The notes beneath the pieces were generated by a model, which was not told the origin of the DNA, did no database searches, and saw only the letters and a program-made list of their open reading frames with translations. A program made the position numbers and the translations under genes. DNA of 64,000 bases. Origin: Anastatus disparis (lineage: Eukaryota > Arthropoda > Insecta > Hymenoptera > Eupelmidae). The DNA is taken from NCBI GenBank assembly GCA_017163975.1, contig JAFFSR010000264.1, forward strand, positions 4,783,501 through 4,847,500, read 5' to 3'. Shown here piece by piece: positions 1 to 11,540 of the stretch; within the stretch, counting starts at the first letter, position 1, and the number at the start of each line of letters is the position of its first letter.

Positions 1-54
1 AAAAGAAAATTCAAAATGGATGACGAATTGAATGATAGTAAAGCACGAAATTAA
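1..54 (+). CDS. Possible C-terminal end of an upstream gene (partial)
   Basis: Frame 1 is open from the first base of the window to a TAA at 52-54, giving 17 charged residues (Lys/Asp-rich) and then stop. This could be the last codons of a gene that begins before the window, since the following sequence looks like a 3' UTR. It is equally possible that this is chance, because 17 codons carry no recognisable family signal. No function can be assigned. Confidence 0.2.
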   Translation, partial: KRKFKMDDELNDSKARN

Positions 55-3000
55 ATAAAATTTGAAAAACTTGCAAAAGACAAGCACAAACTCTCGGATA
101 GAGAAAGCATATCAGAATACTGTTATTAATAATATTAACTGTTGATTCATATAGATGAGATGAAGTAAAGTGAGATTACTGATAAAATCAGAATTGTGAG
201 CGATTGTAAAAGTGTATGTTTGTTTAATACGGGATGTGTGCAATTGCGAGTAGAATTGTAATTACTAGTGTCCGACTGTAAGTGCGATGACTTAACCCAC
301 TCAATGATAAATAAAAACATAAAAAAAACAGTGTAAATTGTACAGCTGCTCTTCTAGAGTCATGAACTCTTTTTAAGTAGGAGTGTTATTTATTAATTTT
401 TTCAACGTGAATCAATTCATAAGCATATGTGGGACAATTGCATCTTTTTATACTGTTACTATAGTTCCTTGCTTCTTCATGTGAAGTAATTAAGTTTATA
501 CATGTACAAATATGTATACACCAGAAACCCAGAGATTATTTGCATTTTAAACTTTATTATGTGTTATAAATAAAATATTGGCTACTCAATTATTTCAAAT
601 TTTATGCTTTTTAACTGCGTCTTCCATAATTTCGATTTTACTAGCTTACAGACATTTTTTAAAATAAATATTAAGTTAGTATTAATATATGACTGCAGAT
701 TCTGTAGAAAAAATTGCGCTGTTATAAAAGATGAGTTAGAATTGATTTTTATATTATATACATTCATTGTCGTTGATTTTTGTACTGAATAAATACTTTT
801 ACTATTGTAATTACCAAAAAGACTACAGATAATGTCAAATTATTGGTAAGATAATCATGGTGATGGTGCATGTTAAATGTTCTTTACAGCTTGAATATAT
901 TTAATTGTTCGTTTTAAGAATGTACTATTTATTTTTGTACAAACCCTTAATTCATTAATAAGAAATATCACTGGAAACAAAGTATTTGTTGACATAGTGA
1001 ATGCAAAGGTTACGTATGTATATTATATAAAGTGAAAAAAATATTAAACGATGCATTGATCCCACTAACGGCCTAACATTTAAATTATGGAAATACAGAT
1101 CCATGTTTTTATAAATTAGACGAATATTGTCAATAAATACTTGTAGACAAAAATTTTATAATTTAATTTTCAAACGAAACACCTTTATGTTTATATTGCC
1201 AGATATTTTCGCAGTATAATTACAACAAATCTGCATTTAATATACTTATAGTAATTTTTAAAAGCCATGGAAATGGTAGTTACAAACTATACATTTATAA
1301 AATACTCATAAAACTATTGTATTTTATGAGTCTAAATGATAAACTCTTTGTTTATTGTATCAGGTAAAAAGAATTGTCCTTTGCAGCTCAATCATAATAT
1401 TACCATTCCAAAAAACATTATACTTAATTATCAGCCTAAATAAATATGTATTTTGTTTACATATCTTGTTAATTTTTTTATTTTCCTTCAAATTACACTT
1501 ATAAATAATTTACAATGGAAATAAAACTGATTTTATTTATTGCAAATTTTGTATAAATTTAAACAAAAAACTTAATTTTTAAAATTGTTAGGATTAAAAA
1601 AAAAATATGTACGTCACAAAATTTTTTGAAAATTAATATAGTAAAAATAAATTAATTATAAAATTTAATATAATTTCAAAATTGTACATACTAAGTTTGA
1701 TCGTGTTTCTGGCCATTTTTTATCAGTTATCTCCTCCATGGACTGGTATCACATTAAACTAAATAATGTTTTTGAATACAAAACTACTAAAGGGCAATAA
1801 CTTAATGAGATTCCTTGGTGAATAAACAAAACAAAAAAAGAAATTTCAAATATAAAGTATTTAATTTTCCAAATTAAATTTAAACTATTCTAAATTAGAT
1901 AAAACTATTCTAAGATTAGATAAAAATGTTGATTTTACGCATTTTAAAAGCATGACAGTAAAATTATCAAAAATGTACAATAAAATAAACATTATTAAAA
2001 TAGTAAATCGATACTAGTGCGTTAAATTATAAATATCAGTATGAATCTTTATATTTTTATGCACTTAAATCGAACAATATTTTTTTATATTAAGAATTTG
2101 CTTTGCATTAAATGTAATTGTTTAATAATTTAATGTAAGATCTTATAATTAAATACAAACATAAAATTCTATGACATTTAGTTGTTATAAATCTATACGA
2201 ATTCTCATCTATGATTTTACATTTTGTGTAAGTAAAAATGTAAAAGATTTTAAAATATAAATATTTAATTTTAAAAATTTTCATTACATTTGAAATGTTA
2301 ATTGCTAGGGTATGAGTCCCGGTTACTGTGCCTGAACTTAATTCTGTGTTTTCCATTTGAAATACATGTAAAGCACAGAATTAGGTTCAGGCACAGTAAC
2401 CGGGACTCATACCCTATATATTTTTTAGATATAAATTTTATTTTAAAAATAAATAGTTTTTTATTTACTTATAAAATTTTTTATAAATATTTTTAAATTA
2501 AATGTAATTGGTATTATTCAATGATATTTTTTGTTTATTTATGACATTAGTACACAGTTATGAATAATCACACTAGTATATTTAATTTAAAAATACTTGG
2601 ATAATTAAAAATAGAAAAATATTTGTTTGAATAATATATTTTAAATAAACTTGTAAAATAATTTATAATTAATAAATTCATATTCTGCATATTACTTTGA
2701 TTAAAATATTTTTGTTACATTTTAATTGATTTTACATGTAGGTACGTAAAATTTTTAAATATAATTTTTTTGTAATCACCAAAAAAATTTATTTTTAAAC
2801 GGTAGTAATTTCCAAAATTTTAAAAATGTTTTAAAGTAAGTGCAAGTTATCAAAACAGACAATAAGAAAAATATTTAAAAATTTTTTCTAAATAATTATT
2901 TTTTTATGAAATTTAAATAAATGAAAAAAAATGAAGAAAAAATATTTTTATTTTCCGAAAATCTCTTGATTATTGAATGTTGAACAATCGTCAATAAATT

Positions 3001-3480
3001 TTTCAAATATAGATAGTAGATCGAAAAAAATTGAAATTTAATGTTCTTTTTTTATTGTAAATTGAATATTATATAGAATTTGTAAAAAGCGCTCTCGAAC
3101 AATTTCACACAAAGTTAATAAAAAATTAAATATTTTAAAAATGTTATGACAGATAATTAATGTAGATTATGTATTCTTTGACTACCGAAGAAAAAGATTA
3201 ATTATTAAAAATATTTATGTGTTTTTTAATGAATGTTCCATTTTATAAATAAAACTTTTTTTATATCATTTGCTATTGTAGAGATAGTTTCGAATAAGAA
3301 ACTGATATTTTCAGCAAGATAATTAAAAAATATTCATTTAAACAATTTTATTTAACTTATAATCTATATTTTGTAATTGTAAAATGAGTGTTTTTTATAT
3401 AACAGAGAAGCAAGGCGTAACTTTGGATATTTTTATGTACTTATTATTAAAAAAAATTATTACTTTTACTTATTTATTAT
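55..3480. other. 3' UTR-like and AT-rich intergenic stretch
   Basis: There is no credible coding sequence here. The first 1.1 kb contains several AATAAA-type signals (about 311, 560, 784 and 1130), as expected of a long 3' UTR with alternative poly(A) sites for the upstream gene. The rest is AT-rich spacer interrupted only by the hairpin at 2306-2416. The two short frames over that hairpin run across its arms and are not genes. Confidence 0.4.
2306..2416. repeat. 43-bp inverted repeat (hairpin) with 25-nt loop
   Basis: The left arm (2306-2348) and right arm (2374-2416) are reverse complements over 43 positions with a single T/C difference, which can pair as G:U in RNA. The loop is 25 nt (2349-2373). 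The arms are clearly richer in G and C than the surrounding AT-rich DNA. The size (111 nt) matches a foldback MITE or a small hairpin RNA precursor; the sequence alone cannot decide. No clear target-site duplication is visible. Confidence 0.8.
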
Positions 3481-3811
3481 CCATATAAACAAACAAGTTT
3501 GTTTCAGAGAAGTTGGCGACGGCGAAGTTCCATATTCCAACACTTTGAACGATAGAAAGTTAGCAAATAGTCTGCTGCGCTTTCACAGATTAAGCTAGGT
3601 TTGTTATGTTATGTAGTGGTAGTGTGTAGTTCATAATAAATGTGAAAACCGTACAGATCTATCATAGAATATATATTTAATAAACAAAAAAATTCTTTCA
3701 AATTCAAACTCTGCACATAAACATTGAATAATTTTTTTTTATCGAAATCAGATGTGAATTGTATTCTAAAAAACTAATGTGAAACTATTTTATTATCAAT
3801 TTCTACAATTC
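3481..3811 (+). promoter_or_regulatory. Probable promoter / 5' UTR of CAMLG
   Basis: A GC-richer patch at about 3507-3600 (GGCGACGGCGAAG and neighbours) lies directly upstream of the CAMLG start, in otherwise AT-rich DNA. It is the likely transcription start region. The exact start site and any 5' UTR intron cannot be fixed from sequence. Confidence 0.35.
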
Positions 3812-4967
3812 ATGATGGCTGATATTGCTGCTAGAAGGGAGGCTAGAAAAAGACGTATTTTAAATAATTTAGATAATCGAATTAAAAAAATTACTGGAGA
3901 ATTAAAAGAAGATTCCATTGAAGGTGAAATTTTATTAAATATTTGAAAAGTTAAATTAATAACAATTATATGTAAACATATTATTATTCATAACCTAACT
4001 TTAAATTTTTAAATAATTTTAAAAATTACTTAAAAATATAATTTAATCAATTATTTTCAGAAAAATCGAATAGCCACGTTACTTCCTCAAAATCTTTGGC
4101 TGACAATGGCTATATTTCAACTTTAAACAATAGTGTAACAGAAAACAAAATATCAACGGAAGAAAAACTCAAGCCTGTGTTAGATCAAGGTATTGTATAT
4201 ATGTCTTTTTCATATGATTCTATGAAAAATATATATTTAATAATTTTAAATATGATTGATTAATTTGAGCCATATTTATTTCTTATTAATAAGAAATGAT
4301 ACCTAAAAATAATTGAAAATATTTTTAAAAACATTTTTACAGATGATTTGCATACGCAAGAATCAACATTTACTAGATCTAATGTTCCACATGAACAATC
4401 AAATAGTCATGTTACCAGTACTTATTCAAATTATTATATTTCTTCGAAAAAAGATAGAGAAAACTGTGATAATTTAGATTCTAATCCAACTACTTTGTTT
4501 AATCAAACAACCCACAAACAATTCCAATTTCCATTATCTTATGGAATCAGCAATCCTACATTTTATGTTTTATTATCAGCTATTGTAAATATTTTACTTT
4601 TAACGAATGTGAATATTTCTTTTTATAAGGTAAAAAATATTTCTGTACTTAAATATCAAATTATTAACCAAAAGCTTATTATTAATTTTCATAATGTTTT
4701 TAGGGTATTGTCATACCTTATTTAGTAGTAGCAATGACACAACTGTGCCTTGAAATTAAGTCTGAAGAACCTCAAGATAGCAATATGTTAGCAGCAGCAT
4801 TAATTTTATGCAATATCAAACCTGAAATTGTACATACTTTTAAAAAAGTATTGTCATTATTTAATACTACCTGCAAGAATTTTGCTATTTATTTAACAAG
4901 TTTCGTATTATTTAATTGGCTCATATCTACTTTTTGGATCAATTTAAATGATTTACAATTTTTGTAA
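3812..4967 (+). CDS. CAMLG: CAMLG/GET2-like ER receptor for tail-anchored proteins
   Basis: Exons 3812-3923, 4061-4189, 4343-4629 and 4704-4967 join in frame (263 aa) with GT-AG introns. The family forms, with WRB/GET1, the ER-membrane receptor to which GET3/TRC40 delivers tail-anchored proteins. Support: a basic N-terminal motif (RREARKRR, residues 8-15) followed by the family-typical ARG/ITG segment (NRIKKITG, 22-29), a long polar linker, and three hydrophobic segments near 154-172, 177-193 and 235-255. The C-terminal part (AALILCNIKPEIV and following) matches the vertebrate CAMLG pattern. Two ATGs start the frame in tandem (3812 and 3815); I use the first. The protein is slightly shorter than vertebrate CAMLG because of the linker. 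It ends 152 bp from the oppositely oriented TFAM gene. Confidence 0.85.
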
Positions 4968-5119
4968 ATTAATGCAAAAATCCTATTTTGTACAGGCGGT
5001 TTAATTTTATGTAAAAGTAAATTTAAGAATTAAAAACAAAAATATTTATCATTTTATCATGAAAATGTATTTTAATCAGTCACATAATTATTAACATTAT
5101 ATAAAAATATATGAAGTGT

Positions 5120-6157
5120 TTATACTGGAGTTTTGCTCGATTTTTTTGTAGCACTTTCTATAAATTCCTTATTTCTAACCACATCAATATGTCCCTCTCT
5201 TAACATTTTCTCTTCCCAAGCTATCAATTCTGTTTTAAATTTTTCCATTTCAACCTTTGCTTCTTGAAGATATCTTTCTTTTTCTTGATCTGGAAGATTT
5301 TTCCATTCTTCACTTAAAGTTTTCATCCAATTCTAAAAGTTAGTATATACAATTTTTATTAATTAAATAAAACAAAGTTAAAACGTAATTAAAGAAAAAA
5401 AATTTACTTTTTGGAGGATATTTTCATTTTTTAAATTCTTTTTTTCCATAGCAAATCGAAAAAAACCTGTTGGTGGTTTCTTAGGTTTACCTAAGCTTTC
5501 TTTCTTCTAAAATTATCAAGAATATTTATAATTATTAAAACTTCATATCAGTTATATTGACAGTCTAAAAAATAAAAACACTGCTATATTTTTGGTATTT
5601 TAATATATTTACCTCAGCTATTCGTGCTGTTTCCTTAGCTTTTTTCTTTTTCATTCGAATATTTTTGAGAATATTTTGTTGTTCTGGTGTTATGACTTTT
5701 TTATATTCATCTAATTTGACTAAATAAGTCTCCATGTCCTTAAGAAATTCTTTTTGAAGATCTTTCTTTAATTCAGGATCACATTTTGACCATTCTTGTG
5801 CACCTAATTTGATGATGTCTTTGAACATCAACTCTGGCTGTTTTTCTGCAATCCTAGGTCTGAATATAGTTTGTAAATATCTCAAGTATGGTGTCATTGG
5901 TTTCTTAGGTGGCGAAGGTATACCAAACTTTTCATAGGTTTTTACAGATATTGAAGCACATTGTTGTTCACAACATTTCACAGAGCTTCTATAAAATTGC
6001 ATGAAAAAATATATTCATAATAAATTTTAAACCAATTATAAATTTATGTTTTTATTATAAAATTTAGATAGTATAAGAAAATTCACCTAGATAATAAAAA
6101 GTTCCGGCAACTAAATGCCCTTTCGGTACTAAAATTAAAAATTCTAAAAACAGACAT
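5120..6157 (-). CDS. TFAM: Mitochondrial transcription factor A (TFAM), two HMG boxes
   Basis: Exons on the minus strand are 6157-6087, 5988-5613, 5506-5408 and 5332-5120; they join in frame to 252 aa. TFAM packages and bends mtDNA and activates mitochondrial promoters. The first exon encodes a start rich in Arg, Phe and Ser with no acidic residue but one (MSVFRIFNFSTERAFSCRNF), a good mitochondrial targeting presequence. HMG box 1 begins at PKKPMTPYLRY (about 51-118). A basic linker (KKKKAKETA, about 138-146) precedes HMG box 2, which begins at PKKPPTGFFRF (about 157-225) and contains the WMKTLSEEWKNLP helix. The length fits the family. The gene faces RABGGTA across a 1.7-kb intergenic region and converges with CAMLG. 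Confidence 0.9.
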
Positions 6158-7837
6158 CTTACATGTACAACTTAAAATTCATCAAATTTTATATTCAAAT
6201 CTGTCCTTATTATTAATAATTATCAACACATTTATAAATAAACTGTACTAATAGTACACATGCGTTGTTCGAAAAATTCGTTTCTTTATATCAGGTTAGT
6301 TCATAACTTCTTAACCTCTAATAAAATAGTTTAGATAAGTTTTTCAGCTCGTACACATATCATGTAGATATGCGAATTATTATAATTTAAGTTTTTACGT
6401 AGCTTTACTTCCCAAAAATAGAAAAAAAAATTAAAAAAAGAAAAACTGAATAATTTGAATTAATCAAGTTAAAAACATCATTTAATAAATTTTTCTTTTA
6501 AATCTGATCATAGAATGAAATGAGATACACTGTTATAATTCAAATCTTTTGTTACTTTCTAAATAATGTTTTTATGAATCTTTTCAAAATACGCCATTCT
6601 AGAAGAAAACTACTATTTTAACTAAGGGTGTCCACACATGTAATTCAAAAAATGATTCGGGAAAACGAAATGGACAAAATAATAATGGCGCTATTTTAAA
6701 TTTAGCGATAAATTAGAACAATTGGAACTATATATAATTATTTGTTTTCTTAAGATAATGAAATTCTATTTATTGATTAAACAAACTGAACTTACAAATT
6801 ATTTTAAAATTATTGACAACAGTTTTCATTTCTATAAAATATATAGATAATACGTCGTTATCGTTAACGTTTTCATAGCCGAGCTGTTTTGCACAATTCA
6901 ACTATTTTCTTTATTTTTGCACTATAATGACAAGTGCCTGCTTCCACGATAGTTATGTTTTCAACTAAAATAATAATTTAGTATTAAATGCATAAAAAAT
7001 TTTTAAAAACATTGATCGTTGAGTTATTTTCTCTAATTTTCCATGAAGACAGGGTTTTTCAAAAACATAAACTCACTTTTTCAAATACTCCGATAATATT
7101 AATTTTCTTAGATTGTTATTTGAAACGCGAGTGTTAAGATCTTGTATTTATAGAAATTTATGTAAATAATTATCTTTAAATATAATAACAATAGTTTTGG
7201 TGCAATCAGTTTTGATTTAAAAAACGGAGGTATAATTTTATAGCACTGCACATGCGCATGATACTGTTAAAGGGAAATAGATGGCCAAAATTCTATCAAA
7301 AGATCAATCAAAATATTAAAAAAGAAAAAAAATATAAATAATAATTCATATATGTTGCTAATGCACTTTAATTATTTTAATTGCAAATAACTAATATTAT
7401 ACGGCAAAAATTATTAGCATTATTTTGTAATATTGAAGCAATTTAGAAATTAAATTTTCCCAATTGTAACCGGTAATATTTAACATCTTTGATTTTTAGT
7501 AATAATTTGAAATTTAAAAAAGGAACAAATTATTTATTTAAACATTTAAAAGGAGCATTTAAAAATGCATCCAATATTTCATAAAGAATTCAATATTTAA
7601 ATTACTTAATTTTTCAGTCCCATATATTTATTTTCATGAATCATCTGTATAGGTTCAAGATTACCCACATAAGTTTTTTTGTTTTAGGACACTTAGTCAG
7701 ATTAGAATTTTATTCTTTTTATTATTATGATATATGAATTTATTGTTTATGTAGTACCATAAATTTATAATAATAAACAAACATAAGTGTAATTAATTCT
7801 TAATTAAGAAAATAGAAAAATTGTAGTTGCTCCAATC
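6158..7837. promoter_or_regulatory. Divergent intergenic region between TFAM and RABGGTA
   Basis: No coding sequence is visible. Promoters for both flanking genes must lie here. The one distinctive site is the palindrome CATGCGCATG at 7251-7260, which resembles the core of an NRF-1/erect-wing site. NRF-1 is an established regulator of TFAM in mammals, but this site is about 1.1 kb from the TFAM start and about 0.6 kb from the RABGGTA start. The rest is AT-rich without obvious repeats. Confidence 0.35.
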
Positions 7838-10002
7838 ATGGTAATAAGAAAACAAATTCATGTTAAAAATTTATTTAATGTTTAAAAAAAAAAACTATTA
7901 TTATTAAATATTATTATAGCATGGCAGAGTAAAAGTTCGTACTACTGAAGAACAAGAAAAAATTAAGCAAGCAGAAAGGCAGAAAAAAGCAGCAGAATTT
8001 AAAAAAGCAATTCAATTAGTCTTCCATAAGGTTATTTTTATTATAGTTATATCTTAGATTATTATCTTTACATAAATAAAAAAAGAATAAAATATAAATC
8101 TATGATTAAATAAATAAAAAAAATATATAAATATTTATATCTAGAGAAAAAATCAAGAATGGGATGATGAAATACTTTCAATAACAGAAAAACTTTTAAT
8201 TCGGAATCCAGATGTTTATACTTTATGGAATATAAGAAAAGAAACTTTCCTAAAGAATAATTGGTAATTTAAAATTTTTTCTACAATTATTGATATTATT
8301 ATTAAAATTTATTTTATAAATAGTACTCTATCAAATATATTCAAATACAGGACAGATGAAGAACAAATAGATAAACTAAAAAACGAGTTAAGTCTTACTG
8401 AAACAAGTTTAAGAGAAAATCCAAAATCATATTGTGTATGGTATCATCGAATGTGGGTAAATGAAAAGTCACCAGATCCAAACTGGGATAGAGAACTAGA
8501 TTTATGTAATAAATGCCTTAATCTCGATGATAGAAATTGTAAGTTCAACTTAAAGTTTTCACATATTTTTTAACTTTATTAAAACGAATTATTCATTTCA
8601 GTTCACTGCTGGGATTATAGATTATTTGTTGTTAATAAAGCAAAAGTATCAGATCTAAATGAATTGGAATTCACTACAAAAAAAATTTCAAATAATTTTT
8701 CAAATTATTCTGCATGGCACTATAGAAGTAAATTATTGCAAAAATTATATCCAAGTAATGTTCATGACTTACCAATTAAAACCGACAAACATGATGAAGG
8801 TAATATAAATAAATGACAAGTATTTATAAATTTATTCTTTTCTTATATATTACAATTTCTTATTTGGAAAATTTTATTATTTAGAGCTTGATCTTGTTAT
8901 GAACGCAACATTTACTGATCCAAATGATTCAAGTGCTTGGTTTTATCACAGATGGTTGTTAGATTACTGGAAACCACCAATAAAATTATGGCAAGCTGTT
9001 TTAACTTGTAAATCTATAACTACTGCTTTTCATAAAGAAGTTCCTCTAGACCTAGAATTAATTTTAAATGGAGAAAAAGTTGAATGTGAATGGAAATCGG
9101 TAAATGGAAAAAATTTTTCTCTAGCATGGTATGCAGAATTTGAAAAACCCTTATGTAATGATTTTAAAGAAGTAACTTTAAAATTTGAAAATAGTTCTTA
9201 TCAATTAAAATCATTTAATTCATCAAATGAATGGATTTATAAGAGTGAAATATTAAGTGGAAATCACAACAGTCTAAAATTAAAAGAACAATTAGAAAAT
9301 TATCAAACACTTTTGGAAATGGAACCATCTAATAAATGGGCCAAGTCAACTAGCATGCATTTAATGTTAAATATAAATTCCAAAGATCAAAATGTAAATA
9401 TTATGGAGCAATTAAATAATTTAATAAAAGTGGATCCACTTCGACAAAATTATTACAAAGATATGCGTACGTAAATAATTTTTGCATCTATTATTAACTT
9501 TTATTTTTGATCTGAGAATATTAATAAATTTAATAATTAATTAAAATGAATTTTTATAGGAAGCAAAATCACACTTGAATACCACTTAAATTCTATTATA
9601 GATAAACAAAGTGAAAGTGATATAATTCGTTGTGTGGATTTTTCTGGTAGAGAATTAACTACTCTTTCTAGTCAACAGCCTTATTTAATATTTTTCAATG
9701 AAGTAAATTTTAGTAACAATTTTCTTGGAAATCGACTTTATCAACTGTACATATTGCATGAGTGTATAAAACTTGACTTATCAAATAATTTTATAACGTC
9801 CTTGAAGGCATTTCCAACCTTGCGAAATTTAAAAATCCTTTTGTTAAATGACAATCAAATATCAAACTCAGAAGAAGTTTTTGATTTAATAAAAAGACAC
9901 GACTTAACTAAATTGGATTTAAGAAAAAATCCTGTTCTTGGTATGGATTCACTAGTCAATGACATCAAGAACACTTTTGTAAATTTAGAGGTGGTGGTAT
10001 AA
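7838..10002 (+). CDS. RABGGTA: Rab geranylgeranyltransferase alpha subunit
   Basis: Exons 7838-7840, 7920-8030, 8145-8263, 8351-8538, 8602-8799, 8885-9466 and 9560-10002 join to 547 aa (vertebrate protein 567). With the beta subunit and REP it transfers geranylgeranyl groups to the C-terminal cysteines of Rab GTPases. The protein opens with [13 protein letters not shown], the conserved start of this subunit. Prenyltransferase-alpha (PPTA) helical repeats follow at about 45-235, with landmarks [30 protein letters not shown] and [17 protein letters not shown] beta-rich insert at about 255-325 matches the Ig-like domain seen in vertebrate subunits. Leucine-rich repeats ([35 protein letters not shown]) fill about 448-535. 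The start codon is the last three bases of exon 1, directly before a GTAATAAG donor; I chose it because exon 2 begins exactly with HGRVKV. Confidence 0.92.
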
Positions 10003-11540
10003 CATATATTTATATATGTATATAGTGTATATTAAACACTTAATTAAATTTATATAAAAAGTAATTCAATTGATAAAAACTTAGCAATTTATTTTTAATT
10101 TATAAATAAAAAAAAATAAAACAAGTATATTTACAATATTTTTTAAGAATCAATAAATATTTGAATTTTTATATTTTACTTTTTTATTCAACCTATTTAA
10201 ATAAAACAAATAACTAATAAAAAATAATTTACAATTGATTATTTAACCAAAATAATAAGACTGGAAATTCGAATATACATTCTCTTGTTTTTATAATTTC
10301 ATACATAGGAACAATTTTATTTCCATTAAAATTTTTTGTTAATAATTTTTTTAAATAAAAAAATTGATGTATATATAATAGAAAGTAATAAAAGTAGAAA
10401 TTAACAAAAGAATTTATCTTTTTGTAATGAATTTAAAAATGAATCATTTATCGCAAAAACATTTGCAATCGCGTTAATTTTTCGATGAATCAGCCGATCT
10501 TATATCTCTAAATTTTGTTTCGTTACGCCAGTAAATAAACTAACGGTACTTTCGCCCGTCACCTACAGAAATTTTTTTTTCACCGGGACAAAATCGAAAG
10601 ACTGCAAACTGGCGAACGGTGTGCAAACAAGAAAGAGAAAAAGAAAAGGTGATAGTTCTTTGAGTTCTTCCAGTACTAAAGTATATATTTATATATAACA
10701 TACACATATTATAAGTGGAATCGCTAAAGTCAGCACATCATTGAAATATAAAGTAAGAGAGGGCGTTTAGTTGAGAAAGAACGCACATTGTGTGTGCAAG
10801 TATACGCGCGCTCAATTCGCATTTATTAAGTATGCACTTTTTTGACGTATACGTATACATATACGTACGTTAGAAAGCCCTAACCTTATTCGAGTCGAGT
10901 AGAGAGAGAGAAAGAGAGATTTGAGTTGCGCTTACATACCGATACTCATGCGTGTGTAAAACCACCCGTCGCAAGTCGCGTGTGTGAGGCGAGAACGCGA
11001 ACGCGACAATATATAGGAAGTCGCAGACGTCATCGGAAAGTTCGCGTCGCGGGCGAGAAGCAAGGCGCAGAGGCCAGCAAAGAAAGAATTTAGTATCTAA
11101 GTCTTATAAAGCTACATGCTACAGTTGAGTCGGCCAGTATATAAGCATGACGAGATAACGTGTATTCTTTTTAAGTTTTTATTTTTTTTTTTTGGCCCAG
11201 GCCCCAAAGTTAATGTGTAGAATTTAGTGTGGTACAGAAAGTGTGAGGGCAGTTGGCAGTTGTGCAGCTTGCAGAGCGATCGAGCAGCCTCAACGTTGAC
11301 GGACCTCGTCCAGCTGCTGCTGCCGTTGCTGCTGCTGCTGCACCACCCATTGTTATTTTAATTATCATTTTATACAAATTAGTTTGTCAATTTGTTTTCT
11401 ACATTATTTCGCATGCATAATACAACTTCCAAGCAAAGCTAGTTGTCTTACGTTTATTATATATCTATACTTAAACTTGTAATACGTTCCTTTTTTTTAT
11501 ACGTAATAAGTGCACAAGTACATTGCGGACGCACGAGGAA
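10003..11540 (+). promoter_or_regulatory. RABGGTA 3' UTR, then promoter and 5' UTR of AGFG
   Basis: The first 150-400 bp are AT-rich with AATAAA signals, consistent with the RABGGTA 3' UTR. From about 10540 the composition changes to a GC-richer block. It holds a GA-rich tract at 10901-10920 (GAGA-factor-like), several CG-rich stretches to 11080, and a CTG-repeat tract at 11311-11340. The block runs up to the AGFG start codon and is the probable promoter plus a long 5' UTR. No open frame in it is convincing. Confidence 0.45.
11311..11340 (+). repeat. CTG trinucleotide tract
   Basis: Imperfect run of CTG units in the presumed AGFG 5' UTR. It explains the nearby leucine- or glutamine-rich shadow frames. 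Confidence 0.8.

Noticed and set aside
2108..2496. Two opposed open frames of 64 and 82 codons
   Set aside because: They overlap on the arms of the 2.3-kb hairpin and read low-complexity sequence; the structure explains them.
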